64,000 bases of DNA from Massilia norwichensis (GTDB lineage Bacteria > Pseudomonadota > Gammaproteobacteria > Burkholderiales > Burkholderiaceae_D). The notes below the pieces were generated by a model. That model was not told where the DNA came from. It saw only the letters and a list, made by a program, of their open reading frames with translations, and ran no database searches. Below, piece by piece: positions 12,850 to 21,647 of the stretch; within the stretch, counting starts at the first letter, position 1, and the number at the start of each line of letters is the position of its first letter. Made by a program: the position numbers and the translations under genes. The stretch is taken from positions 102,654-166,653 of the forward strand of contig NZ_JANUGX010000011.1 of the NCBI RefSeq assembly GCF_024753245.1, read 5' to 3'.

Positions 12850-12886
12850 CATGTAGCAAAGTAACATGGGGATTGTTGAGTGTCAA
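12850..12886 (-). promoter_or_regulatory. Promoter and possible operator of the MFS-pgm-amylase operon
   Basis: On the minus strand TTGACA (12886-12881) is followed after 17 bp by TACTTT (12863-12858), giving a leader of about 45 nt before the MFS start. An imperfect inverted repeat at 12850-12868, with outer arms CATGT and ACATG, covers the -10 box. That position suits a repressor, and the core TGTAGC-AAA-GTAACA resembles the TGTAGT-N3-ACTACA sites in front of the cyclomaltodextrinase gene, so a shared LacI-type regulator is possible. The regulator gene itself was not seen. Confidence 0.55.
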
Positions 12887-12892
12887 CGTAAC

Positions 12893-12916
12893 AACGCCCG
12901 CGGACGCGGGCGTTTT
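12893..12916 (-). terminator. Hairpin terminator after the DEAD-box helicase gene
   Basis: Arms AACGCCCGC and GCGGGCGTT pair perfectly around a short loop, 21 bp after the helicase stop. The plus-strand side is followed by TTTT; the minus-strand side has only GTTGTT, so minus-strand termination may be partial. It insulates the helicase from the MFS promoter next to it. Confidence 0.6.
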
Positions 12917-12936
12917 GTAGTCAAATTACGACTGCA

Positions 12937-14727
<1,791 letters not shown>

Positions 14728-14803
14728 GTAGGAAATTCTCTTAAAAATTTGAGGCAAACCTACAGTTTACTCTTTCGCGGCCTGCAAGGCCCGATTATTT
14801 GAT

Positions 14804-14831
14804 GCGGGGCGCCCGGAAAACGACGCCCCGC
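14804..14831 (-). terminator. Hairpin after the halogenase-like gene
   Basis: Perfect 8-bp arms GCGGGGCG and CGCCCCGC flank a 12-nt loop, starting a few bases after the stop of the halogenase-like gene. There is no T run, so this is a weak or factor-assisted terminator or an mRNA-stabilising hairpin. Confidence 0.4.
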
Positions 14832-14836
14832 GCCGC

Positions 14837-16366
14837 TCAGCGGCGGGCGGAACCCGGCTGCCCCGCTGCCGCCACCGCCTCGATGAACTGCTTGTGGGTC
14901 GGCATGACATCGACACACTTGCCGATCACCCGCTCGATATCGCCGAGGATGCCGCGCAGCTCCTTGTCGCCCATCAGGTCGACCAGCGGGTTGTAGCCCA
15001 CCGGGCGCACGCCCTGGCCATGCAGCACCTGCTGCCAGCCGATCGGCGTGAACAGCTCTTCGTTCTCGCGCACCACGCGGCCGTGGGCCTTGTACAGGTC
15101 CATCTTGCGGCGCAGCGTGTCCGGCACGGCCATCGTGCGCACGTGGTCCCAGAACGGGGTGTCGTCGCGGGCGGTGGCGTGGTAATGCAGGATCAGGAAG
15201 TCGCGGATGCGCTCGACCTCGAAGTCGCACTGGCGATTGAACTCGTCGATATCGGCCTGGTGGAAGCCGGCGTCCGGGAAGAAGGCCAGCAGGCGCGAGA
15301 TGGTCGACTGGATCAGGTGGATCGAGGTCGATTCGAGCGGCTCGAGGAAGCCCGAGGACAGCCCGACCGCGACCACGTTCTTGTTCCATACCTTGTTGCG
15401 CTTGCCGGCCGTGAAGCGCAGCAGCTTCGGATCGGCCAGCGCCTCGCCGTCCAGGTTCGCCATCAGGATGCCGGCGGCTTCGTCGTCGCTCATGAAGCGG
15501 CTCGCGTACACGTGGCCGTTGCCGGTGCGGTGCTGCAGGCCGATGCGCCACTGCCAGCCGGCCGGCCTTGCGGTGGCGGTCGTATACGGCAGCAGTTCGC
15601 CGGACAGCGCGCAGGGCACGGCCCAGGCGCGGTCGCAGGGCAGCCAGTGGCTCCAGTCCTCGAAGCCTGTTTTGAGGGTCTGCTCGATCAGCAGGCCGCG
15701 GAAGCCCGTGCAATCCAGGAACAGGTCGCCGGCCACCACCTCGCCGCGCTCGAGCACCACCGATTCGATGAAGCCGTCGTTCGGGCGCTGGCGCACCTCG
15801 ACCACCTTGCCTTCGGTGCGGCGCACGCCGTGCGCTTCGGCGTACTTGCGCAGGTAGCGCGCATACAGGCCGGCGTCGAGATGGAAGGCATACACGATCT
15901 CGGCCAGCGGCGAATTCGGGGTCTCGCTGGACGGCCGCATGAATTTGTTGGCGCGCGCCGCCATGCGGTTGATCGAAAAGTGTTCGAGGTCGGGCGCGAT
16001 GCCGGCCTGGTAGGCCTTCAGCCAGTACTGGAAGAAGTCGACGGTCCAGAGGTCCTGGCCGAAGCGGCCGAAGCCGTGCATGTAGCGCTCGCCCGGACGG
16101 CTCCAGTCCTTGAACTCGATGCCGAGCTTGAAGGTGGCTTTCGTCTCGCGCACGAATTCGTCTTCGTTGATGCCGAGGACGTCGTTGAAGAGGCGGATCA
16201 TCGGAATCGTCGATTCGCCGACGCCGACGGTGGAGATCTCGTCCGATTCGACGAGGCGGATGGCGATCTTGCCCTGCAGCAGGCGGGACAGCGCGGCGGC
16301 GGCCATCCAGCCGGCGGTCCCGCCGCCGACGATCACGAGTTCTTGAATGGGAGTCTGGGTGGTCAT
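14837..16366 (-). CDS. Tryptophan-halogenase family flavoprotein next to a TonB receptor
   Basis: The 509-residue product has the flavin-dependent halogenase fold: the dinucleotide motif VIVGGGTAGW (residues 11-20), a VGVGESTIP segment, the conserved lysine Lys80 in TFKLGI (PrnA Lys79 equivalent) and Glu345 in LEPLESTSIH (PrnA Glu346 equivalent). The family signature W-x-W-x-I-P reads WQWRIG here, so the proline is Gly276. Proteins of this subgroup sit next to carbohydrate TonB receptors in Xanthomonas and Caulobacter, and their substrate is unknown. No flavin reductase gene is adjacent. The start is ATG, not the upstream in-frame TTG. It lies 75 bp after the receptor gene, beyond a strong terminator. 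Confidence 0.88.
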   Translation of the reverse strand: MTTQTPIQELVIVGGGTAGWMAAAALSRLLQGKIAIRLVESDEISTVGVGESTIPMIRLFNDVLGINEDEFVRETKATFKLGIEFKDWSRPGERYMHGFGRFGQDLWTVDFFQYWLKAYQAGIAPDLEHFSINRMAARANKFMRPSSETPNSPLAEIVYAFHLDAGLYARYLRKYAEAHGVRRTEGKVVEVRQRPNDGFIESVVLERGEVVAGDLFLDCTGFRGLLIEQTLKTGFEDWSHWLPCDRAWAVPCALSGELLPYTTATARPAGWQWRIGLQHRTGNGHVYASRFMSDDEAAGILMANLDGEALADPKLLRFTAGKRNKVWNKNVVAVGLSSGFLEPLESTSIHLIQSTISRLLAFFPDAGFHQADIDEFNRQCDFEVERIRDFLILHYHATARDDTPFWDHVRTMAVPDTLRRKMDLYKAHGRVVRENEELFTPIGWQQVLHGQGVRPVGYNPLVDLMGDKELRGILGDIERVIGKCVDVMPTHKQFIEAVAAAGQPGSARR

Positions 16367-16379
16367 GTTCACAGGATAC

Positions 16380-16413
16380 AAAAAAACCCCTTGCCGGGAT
16401 ACCTGGCAAGGGG
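16380..16413 (-). terminator. Rho-independent terminator between the TonB receptor and halogenase genes
   Basis: On the minus strand CCCCTTGCC and GGCAAGGGG form a 9-bp stem with a 9-nt loop, followed at once by seven T. It stands 28 bp after the receptor stop and only 13 bp before the halogenase ATG, so it can end receptor transcripts and also limit read-through into the halogenase gene. Confidence 0.9.
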
Positions 16414-16441
16414 CAATGTCAGCATCAAACCAACAGCAGAA

Positions 16442-19231
16442 TTACATCTTGTAGTTCACGCCGAACAGGATGGTGCGGCCCAGCGGACGGTCTTCGATGA
16501 CGTTGTCCTTCTTGTCGCGATAACGCTTGAAGCGCGAGTTCGACATGTTGTTCATCTGCAGCAGGAACGACAGGTTCTTCATCGGGCCGGTCTGGATCTC
16601 GTAGCCGAACTGCAGGTCGAGCACCTTGGTGCCTTCGATGAAGGTCAGCTGGCGGTCGCCGGTGTTGGTGGCCACCTCGCCGATGAAGTCGCCGCGGTAG
16701 GTCTCGGCCGCACGTGCCGAGAAACCGTTCTTCTCGTAGTACACCGTCAGGTTGGCGGTGCGCTTCGACAGGCCCGGCAGTGCCATGTTGCCGCCGGCGT
16801 TGTTGTCGGTCGTGTTCGGGATCGACACCGAGCTGGCGTTCTGCGCCACGTTGGCCACGACGCCGAAGCCGTCCAGGTAACGGGTCAGGACTTTCAGCGG
16901 CAGCGACGCGGCCAGTTCCACACCCTTGATGTTGCCGCCGGTGCCGTTCATCGGCGTGTTGAAGGTACCGGTGGTGATGGGCGCACCAGTGGTCGGGTTC
17001 GTCGGTACGTAGCCACCCACCAGGTACGGGGTGAAGTCCATCGGGGCATCGGTGTTGATGATGTAGCTGTCCAGCTTACGATAGAACACCGCGGCGCTCA
17101 CATAGGCCTGGCTGTCCCAGTACTTTTCGTACGAGAAGTCGGCGCCCTTGGCACGGAACGGCTTCACCGCCGGGTTGCCGCCGCTGCCGCTGAGGATACC
17201 TTTGGACGCATCGTAGCCGAAGCCGCCCGAAGCACGCATCTGCTGCAGCTGCGGACGCGCCATGATCTTCTCCAGCGAGAAGCGCAGGGCTTGCTGGTTG
17301 CCCAGGTCGCCGATCAGGTTCAGGCTAGGCAGCACGTCGTTGTAGCTGGTGCCGGCGGTAACGGTGGCGGTCGGACGGTGCAGGTCGTCCGCACCCTGGG
17401 TCTTGTCCACCGAGAAGGCGGTCGATTCCTGCTGGGTGTGGATGTATTGCAGGCCGGCCGAACCGCGCAGCGGGATGCCGAAGGCCTGGGTGTCGATGCC
17501 CAGCTTGGTGAACGCGGTGTCGATCTTCTCGCGTACCACCCAGTCCTTGTTGTAGATGTCCGGGTGTTTCTTCGAATTGACGTTGTAGACCGAGTTCAGG
17601 GCTGCAACCGGGTCGTAGCTGATCACGTTGATGCCGGTCAGGCCAGCCACCATCGAGCTGCTGCCTGCCGGGACCGGTGCCGTCGCGTAGGGGCTGCTGT
17701 CACCCTTGATCGACAGCAGGCCTTCTTCGTACGAACGGGTCTTCGAACGGTTCGACAGGTTCACGCCAGCGGAGAACTTGCTGAAGGGCAGACCTTCCGG
17801 CAGGTCGCGCGACACATCGAAGCGCACCGCGCCCAGGCGGTCGTACACGTGCGGGAACTTGACGTAGCCGGCCTGGATGTCGGCACCGCCCCAACCCTGC
17901 GGGTCGGTCAGCACGACGTTGGCCGGATTGCCCAGGTCGACGCTGCTGGTGTAACCGAGGCTGCCGCGGCTGAAGCCGATCGTCGTCGGGTTGTTCACGG
18001 TCGTCGAGGCGTAGGTCTCGAGGTTGACGCCTTCGCGCTTGGCGTCGTTGAAGGACAGGTCGAGCGACGCGGTCCAGTCCTGGTTCAGCTTCAACTTGTT
18101 GTTCCAGCCGATCGAACGGGTACGGTCGTTCCAGACTTCGTTGTCGTTACGGATGATCGGACGCACGTTGTTGACCGAGCCGCTTTGCACGTCGCTGCCC
18201 GACAGCACCGGGTTGATCAGGGTGCTTGCCGCGTCGTAGGCGTTGCCGCCGTCGTTCAGCGGCATCTGGATGCCGACGTTGCGGGTGCTGCGGTCGTACT
18301 GCGAGTAGAACAGGTCCAGCGTGCTGGTGAACTCGCGGTTCGGACGGAACTCGACCACGCCCATCATGCCGTTACGCGCCTGGCGGTAGGTCTCGGTGTA
18401 GCCTTCGGCGCCGTTTTGCGGGATGTTCACGTCCTGACCGTTGTATTTGGTCGTGCCGCCACCCCAGCCGTTGAAGCGGCTGTTGGCCGGACCGGTGCCC
18501 TGCAGGCGGGCGAAGCCGAAGGCGACACCGACGGTGCGGTTAGCGAACTGGTCGATGTACGAGAAGGTGAAGCGGTTGCCGGAACCCTTCGCGTAATCCA
18601 GGCCCAGGCCGCTCTTTTCGCGGCGGTAGTTGACCGCCATGGTGCGGCCCTTGAAGTCCAGCGGACGCACGGTGCGCAGGTCGACGGTGCCCGACAGGCC
18701 CTGGCCGACGACGGCTGCGTCCGGGGTCTTGTAGACCACCACGCCAGACAGCAGTTCGCCCGGGTACTGGTCGAATTCGATGGTGCGCGAGTCGCCGGTC
18801 GAGACCTGCTCGCGGCCGTTCAGCAGGCCGGTCGAGAAGTCGCCCGACATACCGCGGATCGAGATGATGGATGCGTTGCCGTGCACGTCGCGCTGGGTGG
18901 TCACACCCGGCAGGCGCGCCAGCGATTCGGCGATCGACTGGTCCGGCAGCTTGCCGAGATCTTCAGCCGAAATCGCTTCGACGATGGAGTCGCTGTTCTT
19001 CTTGACGGAAATGGCTGCTTCGATACCGCGGCGGATACCGGTCACCTGCACGGTCTGGATAGCGGAAGTGGTGGCACCGGTAGCGGCGGCGTCCTGGCCG
19101 CTGGTCTCCTGCGCGTAAGCAGCTTGGGTTGCCAGTGCCATGAAAACGGCACAGCCCGCTGCAACCGGGCTGAGCTTGAATGCGATGTTGCCCGGCACAG
19201 TGCGCGCCGCGCGCTTATTGATCAGGTTCAT
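16442..19231 (-). CDS. TonB-dependent outer-membrane receptor (maltodextrin type)
   Basis: The 929-residue product has a signal peptide (to about AAYAQ), a plug domain with VQVTGIRRGIEAAI as the start and LGKLPDQSIAESLARLPGV, then a 22-strand barrel ending in an aromatic-containing segment (GRTILFGVNYKM). The LPDQSIAESL motif and length match the Xanthomonas-Caulobacter TonB receptor group that includes the maltodextrin receptor MalA. It would import maltodextrins over the outer membrane using TonB-ExbBD energy. The start at 19231 is chosen because AGGGGACA precedes it; the longer reading begins with TTG. It is divergent from the cyclomaltodextrinase gene and shares a site-rich intergenic region with it. 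Confidence 0.93.
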   Translation of the reverse strand: MNLINKRAARTVPGNIAFKLSPVAAGCAVFMALATQAAYAQETSGQDAAATGATTSAIQTVQVTGIRRGIEAAISVKKNSDSIVEAISAEDLGKLPDQSIAESLARLPGVTTQRDVHGNASIISIRGMSGDFSTGLLNGREQVSTGDSRTIEFDQYPGELLSGVVVYKTPDAAVVGQGLSGTVDLRTVRPLDFKGRTMAVNYRREKSGLGLDYAKGSGNRFTFSYIDQFANRTVGVAFGFARLQGTGPANSRFNGWGGGTTKYNGQDVNIPQNGAEGYTETYRQARNGMMGVVEFRPNREFTSTLDLFYSQYDRSTRNVGIQMPLNDGGNAYDAASTLINPVLSGSDVQSGSVNNVRPIIRNDNEVWNDRTRSIGWNNKLKLNQDWTASLDLSFNDAKREGVNLETYASTTVNNPTTIGFSRGSLGYTSSVDLGNPANVVLTDPQGWGGADIQAGYVKFPHVYDRLGAVRFDVSRDLPEGLPFSKFSAGVNLSNRSKTRSYEEGLLSIKGDSSPYATAPVPAGSSSMVAGLTGINVISYDPVAALNSVYNVNSKKHPDIYNKDWVVREKIDTAFTKLGIDTQAFGIPLRGSAGLQYIHTQQESTAFSVDKTQGADDLHRPTATVTAGTSYNDVLPSLNLIGDLGNQQALRFSLEKIMARPQLQQMRASGGFGYDASKGILSGSGGNPAVKPFRAKGADFSYEKYWDSQAYVSAAVFYRKLDSYIINTDAPMDFTPYLVGGYVPTNPTTGAPITTGTFNTPMNGTGGNIKGVELAASLPLKVLTRYLDGFGVVANVAQNASSVSIPNTTDNNAGGNMALPGLSKRTANLTVYYEKNGFSARAAETYRGDFIGEVATNTGDRQLTFIEGTKVLDLQFGYEIQTGPMKNLSFLLQMNNMSNSRFKRYRDKKDNVIEDRPLGRTILFGVNYKM

Positions 19232-19310
19232 TTGTCCCCTCAAATCGTACAAATCTATGTTTTTTTCCCGAAAACACTAGCCGGAGAGCCATCACCACGG
19301 GAGCCAGAAG

Positions 19311-19320
19311 GAAACGTTTC
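19311..19320. promoter_or_regulatory. LacI-type operator candidate
   Basis: GAAACGTTTC is a perfect 10-bp palindrome with a central CG, the usual core of LacI/GalR-family operators. It lies about 80 bp before the TonB receptor start and downstream of the likely promoter, where a bound repressor would block transcription. Confidence 0.35.
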
Positions 19321-19340
19321 TTAGACGTTCTGTCAAGGAT

Positions 19341-19368
19341 TCTGTACTAAAACTAGATGCACTGTCAA
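19341..19368 (-). promoter_or_regulatory. Candidate promoter of the TonB receptor gene
   Basis: On the minus strand TTGACA (19368-19363) is followed after 16 bp by TACAGA (19346-19341). The -10 box overlaps the first of two direct repeats (19343-19357). The leader would be about 100 nt. Confidence 0.4.
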
Positions 19369-19471
19369 CGGGACTTGCCTTTGACTACTTGAATCTCGGA
19401 TTTTTACGTAAATTTCTCATAGAGAGGTCGGTTATCGTTGTATTCGAGCTACAAAGTGCCCATACAGACGA

Positions 19472-19486
19472 TGTAGTCGTACTACA
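19472..19486. promoter_or_regulatory. TGTAGT-N3-ACTACA operator candidate, copy 1
   Basis: TGTAGTCGTACTACA has perfect 6-bp half-sites around a 3-bp centre. A second copy stands directly in front of the cyclomaltodextrinase gene. Such symmetric 15-bp sites are typical of dimeric repressors; the cognate protein is not in the window. Confidence 0.5.
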
Positions 19487-19517
19487 AACCGCTTACTTTG
19501 CACCAATAAAGCTTGCT

Positions 19518-19538
19518 TTTGCACCATGTTGGTGCAAA
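19518..19538. promoter_or_regulatory. NtrC-like binding site
   Basis: The core TGCACCATGTTGGTGCA matches the NtrC enhancer consensus TGCACC-N5-GGTGCA exactly, and the perfect arms extend by two more bases on each side (9-bp arms). A half-site with the same TTTGCACCA sequence lies at 19497-19505. No convincing sigma-54 promoter was found nearby, so binding by NtrC is only inferred. Confidence 0.45.
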
Positions 19539-19643
19539 TTTCCGTAGTAGATTTTCAGTTTATGTCAAGGTAGGTGTTTGGAAGCGGGTATTTATGCTGC
19601 TGAAAAGCTGTAGCAAAACTAGAGATTTATCCGGTCACTTTCG

Positions 19644-19672
19644 TTGAAGCCGTAACATCGCTGTAGTATTCT
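19644..19672 (+). promoter_or_regulatory. Candidate promoter of the cyclomaltodextrinase operon
   Basis: TTGAAG (19644-19649) and TATTCT (19667-19672) are 17 bp apart, placing the transcript start about 78 bp before the ATG. The second TGTAGT-type site (19729-19743) would then lie in the leader. Confidence 0.45.
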
Positions 19673-19728
19673 CTGGGCAACAATGCAACTCCGGCATATT
19701 TTGCAGGACAACCTTGTCCGTCAGCCGA

Positions 19729-19743
19729 TGTAGTTGCACTACT
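19729..19743. promoter_or_regulatory. TGTAGT-N3-ACTACA operator candidate, copy 2
   Basis: TGTAGTTGCACTACT keeps 11 of the 12 half-site bases of copy 1 at 19472. It ends 15 bp before the cyclomaltodextrinase ATG and just before its GGAG ribosome site, so a bound protein could block elongation. Confidence 0.5.
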
Positions 19744-19757
19744 TACGGAGACCTTCC

Positions 19758-21644
19758 ATGCCCGCCCCCTTCCGCCGCACCCTCGCCAGCCTCCTCATCG
19801 GTACCGCCCTCCTCGCCGCCGGCGCAGCGCACGCTCAAGCCCCTGCCATCGACCACGTCGAGCCGCCGTTCTGGTGGACCGGCATGCAGGACCAGCGCCT
19901 GCAACTGATGGTGCACGGCCCCGCCATCGCCGAGCTCGAACCGGCGCTGGACTATCCGGGTGTGCGCATCGCCCAGGTGACGCGGGTCGCCAACCGTAAC
20001 TACGTGTTCATCGACCTGGTCGTCGACGGCAAGGCCGCGCCGGGCGATGTGCGCATCGACTTCCGCGGCAAGGGCGAGGCCGCCGCGCGCTCCACCAGTT
20101 ATAGCTATCGCCTGCTAGCGCGCGAGGCCGGATCGCGCCAGCGCAAGGGCTTCGACACCCAGGACGCTATCTATCAGTTGATGCCGGACCGCTTCGCCAA
20201 CGGCGATACCAGGAACGACAGCGTCGCCGGCCTGGCCGACAAGTTGGACCGCAAGCTGGGCCACGGCCGCCACGGCGGCGACATCCAGGGCATGATCGAC
20301 CACCTCGACTACATCGCCGGCATGGGCTTCACCCAGCTGTGGCCGACGCCGCTGGTCGAGAACGACATGCCGGCCGCCTCCTACCACGGCTACGCCGCCA
20401 CCGACCATTACAAGATCGATCCGCGCTACGGCAGCAACGAAGACTATGTGCGCCTGTCGAAGGAAGCGAAGAAGCATGGCATCGGCCTGATCCAGGACGT
20501 GGTGCTCTCGCACATCGGCAAGAACCACTGGTGGATGAAGGACCTGCCGACGCCAGACTGGATCAACCATCCGGGCAAGTTCGTCGGCACGTCCCACCAC
20601 CGCACCGCGGTGCAGGATCCGTACGCGTCGAAGGAAGACGCCAGCAACTTCACCACCGGCTGGTTCAGCCCGGGCATGCCGGACATGAACCAGACCAACC
20701 CGCTGGTGGCGAACTACCTCATCCAGAACAATATCTGGTGGATCGAGTACGCCGGCCTGTCCGGCCTGCGGATCGACACCTTCGGCTATTCCGACGGCGC
20801 CTTCCTGACCGAGTACACGAAGCGCCTGATGGCGGAATATCCGAAGCTGAACATGGTGGGCGAGGAATGGAGCAAGCTGCCGGCGGTGGTCTCGCACTGG
20901 CAGCGCGGCAAAGTCAACTTCGACGGCTATGTCAGCTCGATGCCGAGCATGATGGACTTCCCGCTGACCGAGGCGATGCGCACCGCACTGGCCGACAAAG
21001 AGGGCAAGAACATCTTCAGCGACGTGTACGAGACGCTGTCGCTCGATTATCTGTATCCGGACCCGAGCCGCCTGGTGCTGTTCGAGGCCAACCACGACAT
21101 GGCGCGCATCTATAGTGTGGTGAACGAAGACTTCGACCGCTACAAGATGGACATCGCCTTCGTGATGACGATGCCGCGCATCCCCCACTTCTATACCGGC
21201 GACGAGCTGCTGATGACCAGCGCCACCAAGGAGCGCGACGACAACAGCTACCGCCGCGACTTCCCGGGCGGCTGGGCCGGCGACAAAGTCAACGCCTTTA
21301 CCGGGGCCGGCCTCACGCCGCGCCAGCGCGAGGCGCAGGCATTCGTGCGCAAGCTGGTGAACTGGCGGAAGAACACGCCCCTGATCCATCACGGGAAGCT
21401 GATGCATTACGGGCCGGAGCAGAATACCTATGTCTACTTCCGCTATTCGGACAAAATGAGCGACCGGAAGAAGGTGATGGTGGCCTTCAATGCCAACGAC
21501 AAGGAGACCGTGCTGGATGCGGGGCGCTTCCGCGAGATGCTGTCGGGTGTCGAATCGGGCCGCGACGTGTTGAGCGGGAAGACCTACTCGCTGAAGGACG
21601 AGATCCGCTTGCCGGCCAAAGCCACGCTCATTCTCGAGATCTGA
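19758..21644 (+). CDS. Periplasmic cyclomaltodextrinase/neopullulanase-like GH13
   Basis: The 628-residue product has a signal peptide (cleaved near AAHAQ, residue 27), an N-terminal beta domain of the cyclomaltodextrinase type (IDHVEPPFWWTGM, about 30-125), the GH13 barrel and a C-terminal beta domain ending in LPAKATLILEI. Catalytic residues are Asp340 (GLRIDTFGY), Glu369 (MVGEEW) and Asp447 (FEANHDM). It resembles SusA-type enzymes that cut cyclodextrins, pullulan or imported maltodextrins in the periplasm. The start at 19758 is preferred over the upstream in-frame codon because GGAG lies 7 nt before it. It is the first gene of a three-gene operon; the next starts 3 bp after its stop. Confidence 0.92.
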   Translation: MPAPFRRTLASLLIGTALLAAGAAHAQAPAIDHVEPPFWWTGMQDQRLQLMVHGPAIAELEPALDYPGVRIAQVTRVANRNYVFIDLVVDGKAAPGDVRIDFRGKGEAAARSTSYSYRLLAREAGSRQRKGFDTQDAIYQLMPDRFANGDTRNDSVAGLADKLDRKLGHGRHGGDIQGMIDHLDYIAGMGFTQLWPTPLVENDMPAASYHGYAATDHYKIDPRYGSNEDYVRLSKEAKKHGIGLIQDVVLSHIGKNHWWMKDLPTPDWINHPGKFVGTSHHRTAVQDPYASKEDASNFTTGWFSPGMPDMNQTNPLVANYLIQNNIWWIEYAGLSGLRIDTFGYSDGAFLTEYTKRLMAEYPKLNMVGEEWSKLPAVVSHWQRGKVNFDGYVSSMPSMMDFPLTEAMRTALADKEGKNIFSDVYETLSLDYLYPDPSRLVLFEANHDMARIYSVVNEDFDRYKMDIAFVMTMPRIPHFYTGDELLMTSATKERDDNSYRRDFPGGWAGDKVNAFTGAGLTPRQREAQAFVRKLVNWRKNTPLIHHGKLMHYGPEQNTYVYFRYSDKMSDRKKVMVAFNANDKETVLDAGRFREMLSGVESGRDVLSGKTYSLKDEIRLPAKATLILEI

Positions 21645-21647
21645 CAT

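Larger units (their letters stand above)
19343..19623 (+). repeat. Pair of 15-nt direct repeats in the control region
   Basis: TGTACTAAAACTAGA at 19343-19357 and TGTAGCAAAACTAGA at 19609-19623 differ at two positions and are 266 bp apart. One overlaps the receptor -10 box and the other lies just before the candidate cyclomaltodextrinase promoter, a placement that would suit one regulator acting on both divergent genes, possibly by looping. Confidence 0.45.
19232..19757. other. 526-bp divergent control region of the maltodextrin locus
   Basis: No gene is seen in this stretch, which is clearly richer in A+T than its neighbours. It holds candidate promoters for both sides and several inverted or direct repeats listed separately: an A-A-A-C-G-T-T-T palindrome, two 15-nt direct repeats, a 17-bp NtrC-like site and two TGTAGT-N3-ACTACA sites. 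A further weaker inverted repeat with outer arms TTGTA and TACAA lies at 19438-19454. The density of sites suggests control by more than one regulator. Confidence 0.75.

Noticed and set aside
14728..14757. Ten-residue longer start for the DEAD-box helicase
   Set aside because: It needs TTG and has no ribosome site; family members start at the ATG at 14727.
14894..19324. A 1476-codon open frame on the plus strand
   Set aside because: It is antisense to the halogenase and TonB receptor genes and arises from the high GC of third positions; its product is low-complexity Arg/Val/His-rich sequence with no domain.
19497..19540. Sigma-54 promoter next to the NtrC-like site
   Set aside because: Only a GG-N10-GC match with a poor -12 element was seen on the minus strand.
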